Positions 23,894 to 36,830 of a stretch of DNA of 64,000 nucleotides are shown here, piece after piece (positions within the stretch are counted from its first letter, which is position 1; the number at the start of each line of letters is the position of its first letter). Under the pieces are notes generated by a model. It saw only the letters and a list, made by a program, of their open reading frames with translations, was not told the origin of the DNA and searched no databases. The stretch spans positions 2,232,001 through 2,296,000 of the forward strand of contig JBHGNT010000021.1 of the NCBI GenBank assembly GCA_043228905.1, in the 5' to 3' direction. Origin of the DNA: Azolla caroliniana. Lineage: Eukaryota > Polypodiophyta. The position numbers and the translations under genes were made by a program.

Positions 23894-26800
23894 GTTTACA
23901 AGACATATATGTTCCTACGCCCATGTCTATGCATGAATAAGATGAAGAGAAACTATATCATATATCCCTTGATGATATCTACTTGAGCATCATCCTCTTT
24001 GGATGATGTGTTACTTTTCCTATTTAGTGAACCCTCTAGATTCACCAAAGTTGTAAAGGGAAATGAAGCAAAGCAGAAAATGGATTTTGAGATTTAAGTT
24101 CCTCTTTTAAAACAAACACGTCCAAATTGCAATTTGTATCGAACAACGTCATGGTGTTGAAATTGGTGATATATTTCCTCTCCTCATCAAGATCTCAACT
24201 AATATTTCTTTCATTGCACTTTCTTGCCATGCTTGATAAGGAACTTGTGCATTGGGATGAAAAGCCCACACAAGCCTGGAAGACAATTTAAATGATAACT
24301 CTACATGCAAAAACTGATACGTTTCATCATTCTAGGAAAGAAACATTTTGTGAGGGGGTTGAAAAGAGCTTTTATGTAGGAATCGGCAACGGCTCGGTTC
24401 AAGCTTGAAACAAACCGTAAATTCAATTTAGTTCACTTTAGGCTTGAGATTCCTTAAGCGGTTTGAGCTCAATTTGGGATGGCTCAAGCCAAACCGGTTA
24501 AGGCTTAATCGGCTTGGTTAAATCGGTTCCTAAACAGATTTAGGCTTAACTAGTTTGGCCAAACCTTTTAAGTCGAAACCGAACCGTTGTTGATTCCTAC
24601 TTCTAAAAGCTCAAACAAGGACCTCAAGAATGTTATCCAAGCTCAACCATGCCCTCCAATGGCTACTCCCAAGATTATGAATACCAAGAAGGCTTTGTTT
24701 GGAGATTTCATCATCCTCAATTATTTGTGGACGATATGTTGATGGGTATTCGTTACAAGAGTAAAGCTTAAGCTTGATGAACTAAGCTAACAAAAGGATT
24801 AGTTGAAGAACTCACACGATGCTAAGCATACCTTTGCATGTGGATTAAGATTTACGTAGAGTAAAGAAATTGTTGTGCTTCTCACCACATGAATATACTT
24901 TGAGAACTTCCTCAAGCATCTTTATATACGTGATAATACACATCCATTTGTCCATTTGCTTACATGTGTAAATCTTAACAACCAACAAACCTTCATGCAC
25001 TTGCATGCACTAATTAACCAAGGATTCCTATTGATAGCAATAATATGTCTAACCATGCCTTTACACTAGTTAGAGCAATTCTTCAAAGGACATCCTATCG
25101 TCTTTCCCCAAGCTAATTGTCCCTGATTTAATAATTATTATTGGTGATGTAAAAACTATATCCTCTATAACTTTACACTAGGAGGAGCAAATTCTCAATG
25201 CACATCCTTGATTCTTTGGATAAGTGTGTTTAATTTGATATATGAAACCTTTGTTTTTTTTTCAAAATGAAGCTACTTTCCCATTAGTTAGGAATGATTA
25301 TTACAAAGAGACTATACAAGGAGGCTTTACACAAAACGGGGAATCTCCCTCCGATCAAGTTCAAGAAAATGAGACTACTTACATAGCCTTTCAAACTGAC
25401 TACCTAAAGTATATGAAACCTTTGTTTTAGCATATGAGACTAAGTTATACACTTTGATGCTCACTTTTGAAAAAAGTATACATATTTTATAATAAGGTAT
25501 TCATAAGAAAACAAAAACAATGTACTTTGATGTGTCAGTATATTCACGATATTGGTTTCAATAATCACCCCAGCCTATTGATGATACATAGTCCAACCTT
25601 ATAAACAAATATCTAGTTTTGTTGCTTTTACACATATGTTTATAATTTGTATATAATCTTGAAAGTATTGAAGGAGTCTAAACTTAAAAAGGACATTCAA
25701 ACATAGAACATGAAAGAGATGTCTTTACACATCACTTTAGATGTCCCAATAAATAATTGTTTATTGATTCACGATGTTGCTTTATTGCCCCAAACCTCAA
25801 GCATATTCATAATCTTCATTATAGATCATGCACACCATCAATTTGCTATTTAAAATGGCTTTCAAACCTTAATAATGCCATTTGTTTTTCTACATTGTGC
25901 TTGAAAACTATAACATCTCCGTTCAAAAAGCAATCTTAACGAAGAACTAAATGTCGTTGCACAAAATACTCTATTTTACGAAGATATTGTGCACACCAAT
26001 GCAAATAACAAGCATTCAACATTATATTACACCCCATTGTCATCCTAAAAACATAATCACATGTGTCATGAATAATGTGATAAACTACTAATGTGTCCAA
26101 CATTGAGAAATCTATATATCACTCATCACTAGTTGCAAGCCATGTGCTGTTATGAATACAAATAATCCCAATACTCATGAGTCATAATAATATCATTTCA
26201 TGCCATCATATGAAGTTGTTTGTAACCAAATGTTTACTTCAAACAAAAATCTAAAGCTATCGTAGGTTGCAATCTTGTGCATTAAAAATTCTGCTTATAA
26301 ATAAGATATAAATATGAATATGGCATTATGAAACCTATATTTCACTTTATGAAACTGAAGATATATGAATTAAATGAGCGGTTGATGAAACATCATTGCA
26401 ATTTAAAAGAATTGAAATAAGGTCATATACATTTACATCCTTGTCAATGAACCTAATCAACTTGCTTGAATCAAAATTTCATAGCAATGAACACAATTAT
26501 GGTTAACCAACATTGGTGCACAAAGCAATAGAGTCGGAGAAAGTTTCTCGAGCCTTGACTTTCAAGTTTATTCTTGCGAAAGAATTATTAATGATATCAT
26601 GTGACAGGTCCATGTGATGAGAGAATTCTATGAAATACAAATGTGACTGGGGAGAAAGACAAATGCCCTAGTTAAGATTATCTCACTGATGATTTTTCTA
26701 CAAAATATATAGATTTGTTGGCATCACCATTGACTATTATGTGTCAAAAATTTTGAACCGCAAGATACACGCTTGTCTTGGAAAGAGGGTTTTATTAAAT

Positions 26801-27965
26801 TGAATCCTTCGATACATTCACCGTCTTAAAACATTAAAAACATTTGGTTCAATACGAGTTCATCAAATGGAGGAATATTTTTCCATAATTTATTGAACAA
26901 CCAAATGGCAATGACTTATGTGCACCACATATATTAGGGTATCCATATGATTATGTTCTATTGAGTGAAATATTTTGGTAATCTTGATTAGCCTTCTTTG
27001 AACCAATACGTGAAATATCAGTTTTGGTCCTTGCATTTCTTGCTAGATATATATGGCCAAAGAAATGCTCTTCTTGCAAAGTAATGCTTGACAAAGAAAA
27101 AGAAATCTTAGGCGAGGAGTAGCGAAGTGGTGTGCCAATGTAGGGCAGAGATATGCGGTGTGAGCTTCTCACCAGGAGGTCGGCATAGCGGAGCAGCAGC
27201 ACAGGAGTTTTGACCCGCGCCAGTGAGCAACGGAAACGGAGCCGGAGCAGGAGCAGTTCTGAACCGCGCCAATGCAGGGAGGAGGTTTGCAGGCGTGGCG
27301 CACAGAAGCCTCTCTCTGCTCGTCACAACCTCCTCGTCATTGCTACTTCGCCCTCCTCCAGTTCGAGGAGTATATAATTTAGCCCCGTGTTAAGCGCTTG
27401 GATTGCACCACAACCAATCATGAAGAAGAGTGCATCAACAAGGACGTCGTATGTGTTGAAGGACCTACGAAGAGGAAATGGCAATAGGAAAAGAGGCTAA
27501 GGGACGTCCAAGTGTGAAAGGTCCATACCCTAAACGTGAATGCTATATAAACCACATAACGGTGGCTTTGTAAGGGTTCTTCCATTTGTAAATATCTCCA
27601 TATTGATTAAGAGCTAGAGCTTCCTCTCCTCCTTCTTGTAACCTTTAAGCTTAAGAGAGATTAGTGAAGTGTTTAGATAGAGAACATTAATCTCTCTTCC
27701 TCGTTGGTGCTAGACTTCTTAGCAAAGAGGGTTAATAAACATATTCATTACTCTTATTGTCTATATTCATTACCCTATTGTCTATGAGAGCGACCTTGAG
27801 AGAGTGAGAGAGATATCGTGCTTAATCATCTATTAATCGTTAAGTGAGTGTGAGGCTCGGAGGTGTCCGACAACCATCTTCGCTCGATTCACCATCAAAA
27901 GGGTATACGCCGGTTCGAGCTCCACAAACGACATCGAGGAGTTAACTCCATTGATACATAGATCC
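23894..27965. other. Gene-poor AT-rich spacer with TE-like pieces
   Basis: No coding gene is supported in these 4 kb. Recognisable items are a MITE (24377-24599) and a GC-rich patch (27110-27370). A possible LTR-like stretch at about 27400-27960 has a TATA-like 'gctatataaacc' near 27541, followed by CT-rich sequence. The LTR idea rests on composition only, since no second copy is present in the window. Confidence 0.45.
24377..24599. mobile_element. hAT-like MITE, older copy
   Basis: The left end TAGGAATCGGCAACGGCTCG and the reverse complement of the right end, TAGGAATCAACAACGGTTCG, form a long imperfect terminal inverted repeat. The interior is rich in 'aaccg/cggtt' words. The 8-bp flanks CTTTTATG (24369-24376) and CTTCTAAA (24600-24607) agree at 5 of 8 positions, which would fit a decayed 8-bp target duplication. 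The inverted similarity may continue into the flanks ('gagctttta'). Confidence 0.6.
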
Positions 27966-28240
27966 TACACACCCTGCCATATTCGATGAGACGTTGGGCA
28001 GTCCCACAAAGCATGTCGTATTGATTCTACTGCATGTGGGCACTCTACACAATTAGGAGAGCTAAGGTTCCCACGTTGCCATGCTCCCACCGGTAGTGAC
28101 TTATGTATTAATAGCCATTTGAACGTGGTAATTCGCCTCGCGTGTTGTTGTTTCTAGATTCTCTGCCAAAACTTGGTGATAATTGTTGGAGGAACTTGAA
28201 ATGTGTGCCAGACCTTCACAACACTCAGCTCTCGAGCAGT

Positions 28241-31200
28241 TTAAGCAGCTACAATGTGGCGACCCAATCTCGTTGTGAATTGGAAGAAAGGGATGGGTTT
28301 GCTTCCTTGCCCCGCGTAAGGATCTCGCCATGTCCATTGCAAAGGGTCCCAACTGACCTTACGTAGCCATGTGTTTTCATGAGTACATATGTGCCAATCG
28401 GGTTGTACTTTGATCGGATCCGGATCTACAATCCATTTCTGAACAGTATACGCGAGTACTCGAATTGCGTTATTCTGTGTTGGTGTCTCAGTGTCTCGCA
28501 ATTCAAAGCCTTTGATCCTGTCCGGTGTTCCCCTACCTCTCGGGATCAGAGATCCCTCCTCCTCATGGCCTATCCATTTCTCCATTGTCGTTCTTTGAGT
28601 AGCAGTTTCCCTAATCAGTATAGTGTTAATGATTTCCGATCTCATAGTCCATCCGCCCCTAATTCCATGGAGTATGTTGGCTTGATCTTGTAGTGGTAGT
28701 GACATAAACCGTCGCCAACATTCTATTCTTTTTCCTGGACCTTTTGTAATGTATCCCCATGACAACCCCTTACATGATCATAGTAGTTGATTAGATTCAA
28801 CCTTGATACATGGGTTCCATAGGATACGTTGACTGAGCCAGGCAGGTTCAGAACTCGGTTGATCGCACTTGAGCCCTCGTCTAATGTCACACCATGCCTT
28901 CCACATGGATGCACTAAATCTATCATCCAATTGGTGGGAGAACCTAGGTTCGAGATACATGTTTAGAATCCATCCCATTTGGGGGGCCTAATTGACCCCT
29001 TTTCTTGGCCTAAAGTAAGCAAAACGTAACCACAATAGCATTTTCCAACAGTCATTTCCGGGTTGGAGTCCTCGCACCACATATTTGGCAAGTAAGGCTT
29101 TCGATTGTGAAAGGGGATCAATAAGACGCAATCCCCCTCTCGACTTGGGCGTTGTGAGTATAGACCATGCCACCTTGGCACGAGTTACATGGTCTTCCTT
29201 ACCATACCAAATGTAGTTGCGGACCAGTCGTTGAATCTTATGTATACTTTCCTTGGAAATTGTCCAGCAAGATAGACTGTACCATGTTGTTGCGAGTAGT
29301 ACCTGGTTTGCCACTATGATGCAACGCACTAGCGACAGTTTTTTCGAACTCCAATGTATCAGTTTTTGTCGAATGGAATGGATAATGGGTGCAATCATAG
29401 TCTCTGGCGGTATGTTGAAACCAATTTGGAAGCCCAAATATTTAATGCTCGCTCCTTGATTGATCCATTTGAAAGCAAGATGTGGGTGCCACACTGAATG
29501 TGTTTCATGAGAAAGACATATTGTGCAGGATTTGTGTCAATTGATCATGGCATTGGATCTATTGCAAAATACGGCTAACCCACTTTCTAGCTTTTGGAGG
29601 TTTTCCAAGTCCCCTTGTAGGTAGACCGTTGTGTCATCTACAAATTCTATATCCAGGATGCTTTGGTGAGAATGAGGTACGGGAAGACCGTGTAGGTTGA
29701 GATGCCACGAGTTGAGAAAGCAAGAGAGTGCTTCGGCGTATAATAGAAATAAGGATGGAGCTAGTGGGCATCCCTGTCGTACAGATCGGGATATTCGGAA
29801 AAAGGGGCCCCTTTCACCAGCCAGTGAAACGCAACTGTTGCCGTTCCTATAAAGTCCTACAATGCCTTTGATCCATGTCTCTTGAAAGACGAGTTTCCCC
29901 ATCACACTTTCTAGAAAGTTCTAGCATACCCTATCATATGCTTTCTCAAAATCTAGTAGCACCACCGCTACCTTGTTGTTGGTACGCTTGGCAAGAGCTA
30001 TTGTGTCCCAAAATGAGAAGAGGTTGTCTAGGATGCTCCGATTTCTAACGAACCATGTCTGGGACGGATGAACAAGTTGAGGGAGAAGTGGTGTTAAATG
30101 GCGTGCCATGATTTTTGCGAGCAATTTATGGCAGTATTAAGAAGAAGTATGGGCCGCCACTTGCTAATGTCGTTAGCACTCCCACCACTTTTAGGAATGA
30201 GATGTATCATCCCCTGGCCAAATTCCTCCGGCTTGCTTCTAGAGGTGATGATCTCCTCATATGCCTAGAGGAGGTCTACTTTAATAGTGTCCCAAAGGCA
30301 TGTGAAAAGGCGTGAGGTGAGGTCATCAATTCTAGGGTAACTATCGGCATCCAAATCCAAGAGGGCCTCCCATATCTCGATGATTGATAGGGGACGCACG
30401 AGCCATGTATTCATTTCCGGCGTGACTTTCTTGGGTATGCTTTGGAGGATAGTATCTTCTCTTATGTCTTCCCCTGTAGCCATGGTATCTTCGGTAAGTA
30501 GGCGGTTATAGTAACTTGTGCCAATATTCCTCATTTTGTCGCCATCCTCAGTGGTCGTTCCATCCTCTCGGTTAAGGCTGTGCATCACTGTTGTAGCGTG
30601 CCTCGGGCCTTTGGAACGGAAGAATTCCTTCGTTGTTTTGTCCCCTACTCGAATCCATCGCACCATGCTTCCATGAAACTCCATGTCATATATTTCCTTT
30701 TCCACCATGTTGAGTTCATGTTTGGCCATGGCGACTTGTCCTGCAATCCAACTGCATGACGGGTATCTTTGTTGGAGTTGTTGTAAGGCTATTAGTTCCC
30801 GTTTTGTCCTCTGTCGCTTCTCCTGAGCATCCTTGCTTTTGGTCTTGACAATCTCATGTAGGAGAGTTGAAGCTCTTGTTAATTTAGCTAAAAGTTGGGC
30901 AAATGTTGATGAGTCATTGACGGGTAATGACCATTGGTTGGAGAGTTGTTCCTTCACCTCTATAAATGTGTAAATAGTGTGTGGGATGCGAGTCTGGAAT
31001 GGGCCCCATTTCCGATGCAATTGAAAATGACCAACTACCAAGTAATGGTCAGAGAAAGTCGTGCATGGAGTTATGCGACACCGCCCTCCCTTCGCTTCTA
31101 AAGCCTCGCCCACATAAATGGGGTCAATGTGAGATAGGGTGGGTCCACTATTCCGCCCGTCTGAACAGGAGAATAAGAGAGAATCCCTTTTTCATTGAAA

Positions 31201-31799
31201 GTTGTTAGAATGCCAGATGTCTCGCAGGTTAAGGTGTACACAAAGCTTCTCCCATTGTTTCTATTCCCTTCCTTGTAGAACTATGGGGTTGTTGTTGGAG
31301 CTATCCTGAATGGATTCGATCATATTAAAATCCCCTCCAATGCACCACTCTTCTGCACCCACTACTTGTAGGCGGATGTGGTCCCAGAATGTTGCCCTTG
31401 GATGGCCATTGTGCAAAAATGTGCCCTACCAGGTATAAGTGATTCCTTGTGTATTAAGCCTTGGGCTAGATGTTCCCGAATCAAAGTGCAAATACCACCA
31501 TGATTGCCATCCTCCCCTATTGTTGGCTCCCAAATTGTTCGCCATGATCCTGGTAGAAGGTCTCTGACTTCCTTTAATTGTGTGCTATCGAGGTGGTGTT
31601 CCTGCAACATGATGATGTCAACAACACTCCCTAATAAATATTCTTCAAGATCCCTTCTCAGTTTCCATATGTTTTGTTGGTCTAGTCGACTTCTGAGCCC
31701 TTGCACGTTCCATGGTACAATCTTCATACTCATGGAATGGGGTGGGAGATTGCCGGTTGTTCTTGGTGCTTTGCACAACAAGTCGTGAGAGGGGAGCAC
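28241..31799 (-). pseudogene. LINE ORF2: endonuclease and reverse transcriptase, broken
   Basis: The endonuclease part (31799-31362) has VPWNVQGLRSRLDQQ, IIMLQEHHLD and GNHGGICTLI. Its C-terminal motif SDHYLVVGHF lies at about 31.04 kb. Reverse transcriptase pieces are KIMARHLTPLLPQLVHPSQT and VVLLDFEKAYDRV (30124-29921), then SVRQGCPLAPSLFLLYAEAL and FVDDTTVYLQGD (29905-29537). The catalytic box reads FVDD. Next is NYIWYGKEDHVTRAKVAWS (29494-28988), followed by the frame to the zf-RVT start. At least four frameshifts or stops make it non-functional. Confidence 0.88.
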
Positions 31800-31912
31800 T
31801 CACCATTTAGACATCCAGTCATTTCTAGGGATAGAATGCTGGAGTTTGTGGGCTATTCGGTGAGCTTCAATAGTCCCTTCCTGCTTCTCATAGAAATAGA
31901 AGAAGCCTAGAG

Positions 31913-32960
31913 TTAGTTGGGTGTGTATGATAAGCCGCAGGTGGATGTGCAGAGATGAGGTTCCTCGTCATCCATGGTGCACCAGAATTCTGTGTTATTC
32001 CAATGCTTCTTTAGTTCGTTCATGAGGGCTTCATCTCTTATTTTTGTGACAAAACAGGTTGCTTGACTGAATAGGGTATCTTTGATCTTGGACTTGGACC
32101 AATCCTCTTGTGCCGGAACCAAGAGTGGAAAAGAAATTGAGGTCGTCGGTACTCCATTCTTGTGTACCGTCGATACATGTACCCTTATTTTGTCCATTGT
32201 CGTATGCCCTATATCTAGCCATTTCAGGGCATTTTGGGGGTGTGGTTCCAGGTCCTGGCTAGATGTATCACCCTCATTTATGGCTAGGAAGACTATGATC
32301 TGACGTGTGATATTCAAACTACTGCCTTGGTTTGTTGTTTCTCCATTGGTTGCAATTCCGTTAAAGCTCCGCATTAGGGTCTTAACATGACTTATCCTTC
32401 GCCACTTCCCTGTTTTGTAAGCTTTAACAAGGATTTTCTCTTGTGTGTTTGGGGTCACCTTGGGTCTTTCCTTGGGGCTTAAGAAAGCACTGGGGGAGTG
32501 CTCATCTGTAGGGGGGAGCTCTTGTAGTAGATCAAAATGATTGGGGCTCATTGGCGATGGAGGATTTTGGGACTGTGGAGTTTTATGTAGGACATGGGAT
32601 TTCCCCACCACTTGTCATTCCATCACAGCCTTATCGGTGCGTGGTGGGGGAGGCTTCTGATTTCCTATGATGTCCCGACCATCCAAGGTCTCCATCGTGG
32701 GGCAAATCTTTTTTAAATGACCAAGCTTTTTGCATGCAAAACATTGTCCTGGTGCGCCGATCACTTCTATGTGTTGTTCAATTCATATTCCGTTTTCTCC
32801 GGAATGAGGATCTTGGAAGGAAGTTTGTTGATGTCATGCACCAAGAGACGAATAGAGGGAGGGCCTAAATACACCCTATTTTTGCAATGTTATACATTTT
32901 CCTATAAATGGAGATGTGATAGGCTTGTCTCTCTTTTCGTAGTAACAACTAGTTGATCAA
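31913..32960 (-). pseudogene. LINE ORF1 (gag-like) with CCHC zinc knuckle
   Basis: Near 32700-32760 the minus strand encodes CFACKKLGHLKKICP, a CCHC knuckle. It is preceded by IRLLVHDINKLPSKI and EKTEYELNN, which resemble the RNA-binding part of plant L1 ORF1. An in-frame stop separates it from the downstream Pro/Ser-rich frame at 32611-31913. The product is therefore interrupted. Confidence 0.75.
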
Positions 32961-35177
32961 GCCTTAACAAACAATTCTTTTTTCTTTTTGAAGGTTGACA
33001 ATGTCAATATCTAGGGTCATGGACAAATGGTATATGTTTGCATAAGCATCCGAACTATATATAGTCATACGACAAAATCATCACTCATCAATTGCATAAA
33101 ATCTCTTGGGGATATTTCAACTTTACTTTAAATGTTTTTGAGCTCTAAAATTTAGTTAATTTTTCATGGGGTTTTACCACACATTAACGTTTCCCACCAA
33201 CAATATATGTATTGCTAAAAACAAACATGAAGCATCATTAAATTAGAAAGAAGGGGCAAATGAATCAATCATAAAAATGCTTACTCTTTGAATACCGAAA
33301 ATGCTCATGTTTGTTAACATCTATTTTTGTTTAACTTATAATAGATTATAATAACAAAGACCCATTCTCGAGTAGAAAACCACTATAGTGTCATAGATAT
33401 CCAAACCTCGTTGCATTTTCTCACACAAAAGAGTCACAAACAATGTTTTTTCCCTTCAAGATCGTTTAAAGATGTTAAAGTTACATATTTTCCATTTATA
33501 GACTAGTTGGGAGAAGAACATTCAAATGCTTCTTCTTTTTGGCAAACTCCTGAAAGATTTACACTCAAACTAAATTGCAGACGAGGCACAAGAATGATAA
33601 TGATACATTTTAATAACATGGCATTGCAAAAAATGGGAGGGCCTAAGAGGAGGTATGGATTACAAGATGACCATCCCTTTTAAATTCATTTAATGCTCGA
33701 AAGCCTCAAAGGGAGGCTTGGTTAATATATATAAAGAAAAATATATTGTAGTTAAACCCTTCCATGTGACTTTGTTGCATGCAATCATTGTAACTTGTAG
33801 TTTCAACGAATGAGTTATTAATCGTGATGGTAACAATAAAGTAAAATAGCAAACAACACCTCTCGTACACAGATCTACTCTTTTTCTTCTGGTATCAAAG
33901 CTACAATTTGTTCAATTGTCAAAGGAGTAACAAATACGTTTCTTGGATGCAATACCTTAATTAAAGGGCAACAATAAAATTCATGTGTGCAAATAAGGTT
34001 AGTGATTCGAAAACAATAAAAGAACAAATAAGAAAGGGCTTAAATAAAGCAAGCGATCAAACGTGCATCATATTAGTTTTCTTTGATTAGATTGCTTTAT
34101 TTTATTTTATTTTTTAAAATATGGTGGCTTCGATACTTCACCATTGCATATTCCCTTTAATTAGAATTTAGAGTATATGTTTAAGGAAAGCATTTGTTAG
34201 TCTTTCTAGAGTTTGACGAGGGATAGTTTTTATTATTTAGGAATATATCCGACGGGGTAGAATTGAGATAACCCCATATACAAAGGGTAATTATAATATT
34301 TTCCTAACTAAATTATGTCTATAATTGACATTAAGTGATTGTACATAACATACGTGTAATTGTGAACATACTAAGAGTTCATAAGTAAAAGTTATGGAAA
34401 ATCTGAAAAATGTGTGGAATACACATGGCAATTATCAAATCAAGTGAACCTTAAGGAGTATATATAGAGTAGTTGATATTATGTAGAAAACTCTATACAT
34501 AAGTTCCACAACCTAGCTAGTTACTCTTGCCTTTCTTCATACTCAATTCAACAATGATATTCATTCGCTTACATATCTTTTGCATTTTTTGTTGCCAAGT
34601 TCATTGCCCTATGCTAGGTTCGCTTCCTTGAAGAGTGTATTATGCTTACATCCCTTGTTGCCAATCAATTCATAGTTTGATGTCTTTGAATGGGGGGGGG
34701 GGGGGGGGGGGTCAACACTTCTACAATTTCATTCTCTCAAGAGAAATTTGTCCACATGAATGATAAATATTGGTACAATATCCATGTTTTACTTAATAAT
34801 GATTCTTCTTCTTCTTCGATGTTGTACACCTCAACTTTCCTCGTAAAATCTCTTGCATCCCAAATCATTTGTTGCATCAAAGTTCACATATAATACGAGA
34901 AAGTTGGCCCCTAATTTTGCGAATGATTCCTCAAGTGTATGCACTTGGATATTTTTTATCCACGTTGTTTATCTTGGGCCGGACTAGCCACAAACATAGG
35001 GTGTCCTTCCGGAACATGTCTCCAAAGGGATGGTCGGAGATATGGATGATAATTCGGATCATATTCTCTTAACATTGTTCGGTTACCTTCCAGATGCCTT
35101 CCAGAATCACACAACTATTCGGATCTTAATTACACGCGTAGGATTTATCATTATAACACAAATAGTAAGTAGACAAG
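32961..35177. other. AT-rich spacer with a 20-nt poly-G run
   Basis: No coding frame or RNA gene is supported. An uninterrupted run of 20 G at 34692-34711 is the only conspicuous feature. Confidence 0.55.
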
Positions 35178-35491
35178 TGTTGGGAAACAAGTCCCTTTGG
35201 ATGGGAAGAGAAAGAACCGAATCGGGTGGAGTCGATGAGTATTTCAGTCGAGGCTGAGATCGAAAGTACTCGAGGTCGTTGCCTCCGAGTTTCTTATTGT
35301 ACTTCTCCTCCATCATAGTGATTCTGTTTCTCGGGGTTTGTGGACCCTTGTGGTTTTTCCCATTTGGGGTCCATGTTAAATATATTGTGTCTCTATATCT
35401 AGTTTTCTATCTTGGTACTAGCTTTCTTGTTTTTCTTGCACCCGAACATATTCGTGAGCATAACCGGTTGTGGCCATTCACAATCCTAACA
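35178..35491 (+). repeat. Possible solo LTR
   Basis: This stretch begins TGTTGGGAAAC and ends CAATCCTAACA, as many copia LTRs do. Its inside ('ctcggggtttgtgg...gtccatgttaaatat...gtgtctctatat') looks like an R/U5 region. The 5-bp flanks ACAAG and ATAAG differ at one position. No second copy occurs in the window, so this is a pattern-based guess. Confidence 0.35.
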
Positions 35492-36241
35492 ATAAGATTA
35501 AAAGCAACAACACTTAACTTGTATTACTTCCGTAAACTTTATACATCAATCTGGATCCTTCTATAGACATTCGGTACAGATTACAAAACGATGCCTTACC
35601 GGTTGTCGACTATCAATCGGTGTGGATCCGGATCGGTACAACTATCTAGATTCGTCTTTCCCTAATATTTACTAACTAATATTTACATAATATTTATTTG
35701 ATCCATCTCTTCCTCCTCCACACTTCCGCTCCGGATTATTACTCTAAAGGCCAACACATGGCACGCCTGTGGGATAGTGCCTTGCACGTCGAACCCACGG
35801 TTAACCCCATCAATCTTCATCGAGTAAATTTGTTGAGATATCAAGCTCAACTTAGTTTGGCCACTTAGTTAACCACGTAACTTAGTAGTTACCTAGATAG
35901 AATTTAGTCAGTGTGTTGAGCTTTTAAACCCTTAAATAGGTTCTTGTACTTATATGTAAGTGGGGATACATTCTAGATCCTCCATTACCAAGTATATTTA
36001 ATATAGGACTTACATTCTTGTACCTATATTCTACTCACACATGTGCACCCTTGCACATGAGTTGTATATATACCTCATTGTGGGTATTTTTTTAACTTGA
36101 TGCTTATTAATATAGAGAAAGGTTTTTATCTATACTCTTGTTAATCATCCCTCGTTTATCTTATTGTTCATAAGTGTAACTTCCTCTCTCTCTTTCTCTC
36201 ACATACATAAACACACAAATCTTTCTAAGTGATGTTAATAT
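35492..36241. other. Spacer upstream of the gypsy fragment
   Basis: AT-rich sequence with no supported gene. Parts may be LTR-derived (a TATA-like 'gttgtatatatacc' near 36061 and a CT-rich run at 36182-36200), but there is no second copy to test this. Confidence 0.4.
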
Positions 36242-36809
36242 ACACGATGATGAGTTGCGAAGTATGCAAAACTTTCTAAGGGATATGCAAGATATGTTGC
36301 ATATTGCACGAGATAATATAAAAACTACTCAATATAGAGCACGCTTTTGTGTTGACTGTAATAGGCATCCTCGTGTATTCAACCTTGGACAGAAGGTATT
36401 TCTACATGTACCTCATAATTCTAAAACATTGTCTACAGGTATGTGCGCTAAGTTAGCCCCATGGTTTTGTGAACCTTTTACAATCCTCAAGCGCATTGGT
36501 TCATCAACCTATCGTCTCGCTCTTCTTGATGGTGTCGAAATCCATCCAGTTTTTCATGTAAGCTGTCTAAAAGAACTACTCGGTTTTGGCGATAATATGA
36601 TTACAATTAAAACTCTGGTCACTTTTGAAGATTTGGCTTCTAAACCACATGTACCAGAGAGAGTTCTCGATATTAAAATGAAACATTTGCATTCTAAAAT
36701 AATCTGAGAATTTAAAATTAAATGGATGCATAAGTCAAAAAGAAATGCTACATGGGAACGAGAAAATACTCTTACAACTAACTTCCCTATCTTTTCATTG
36801 TAAGAGTGC
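36242..36809 (+). pseudogene. Ty3/gypsy pol C-terminal fragment (integrase end and chromodomain-like)
   Basis: The frame reads LRSMQNFLRDMQDMLHIARD, then GQKVFLHVPHNSKTLSTGMC, FCEPFTILKRIGSSTYRLAL and IHPVFHVSCLKELLG. This is the integrase C-terminal 'GPF.IL..IG..AYRL.LP....HPVFHVS.LK' block. After a stop at 36705 comes EFKIKWMHKSKRNATWERE, a chromodomain-like 'IKW......TWE'. A polypurine-like 'aaagaggggag' follows at about 36818. Everything upstream of the integrase C terminus is missing. Confidence 0.85.
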
Positions 36810-36830
36810 AATGTTTTAAAGAGGGGAGTA

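Larger units (their letters stand above)
27966..32960 (-). mobile_element. L1-like LINE, long but broken copy lacking its 3' end
   Basis: The minus strand reads, from high to low coordinates: gag-like ORF1 with a CCHC knuckle, an AP-type endonuclease, linker, reverse transcriptase and the start of the zf-RVT domain. The 3' end is cut at about 27966, inside the zf-RVT. About 450 bp present in the copy at 22.86-23.4 kb, plus the tail, are absent. The 5' end near 32.96 kb is approximate. Confidence 0.88.

Noticed and set aside
22858-28465. One LINE interrupted by a 4-kb insertion
   Set aside because: The two pieces share about 500 bp, which a simple interruption cannot give. Two insertions or a duplication fit better.
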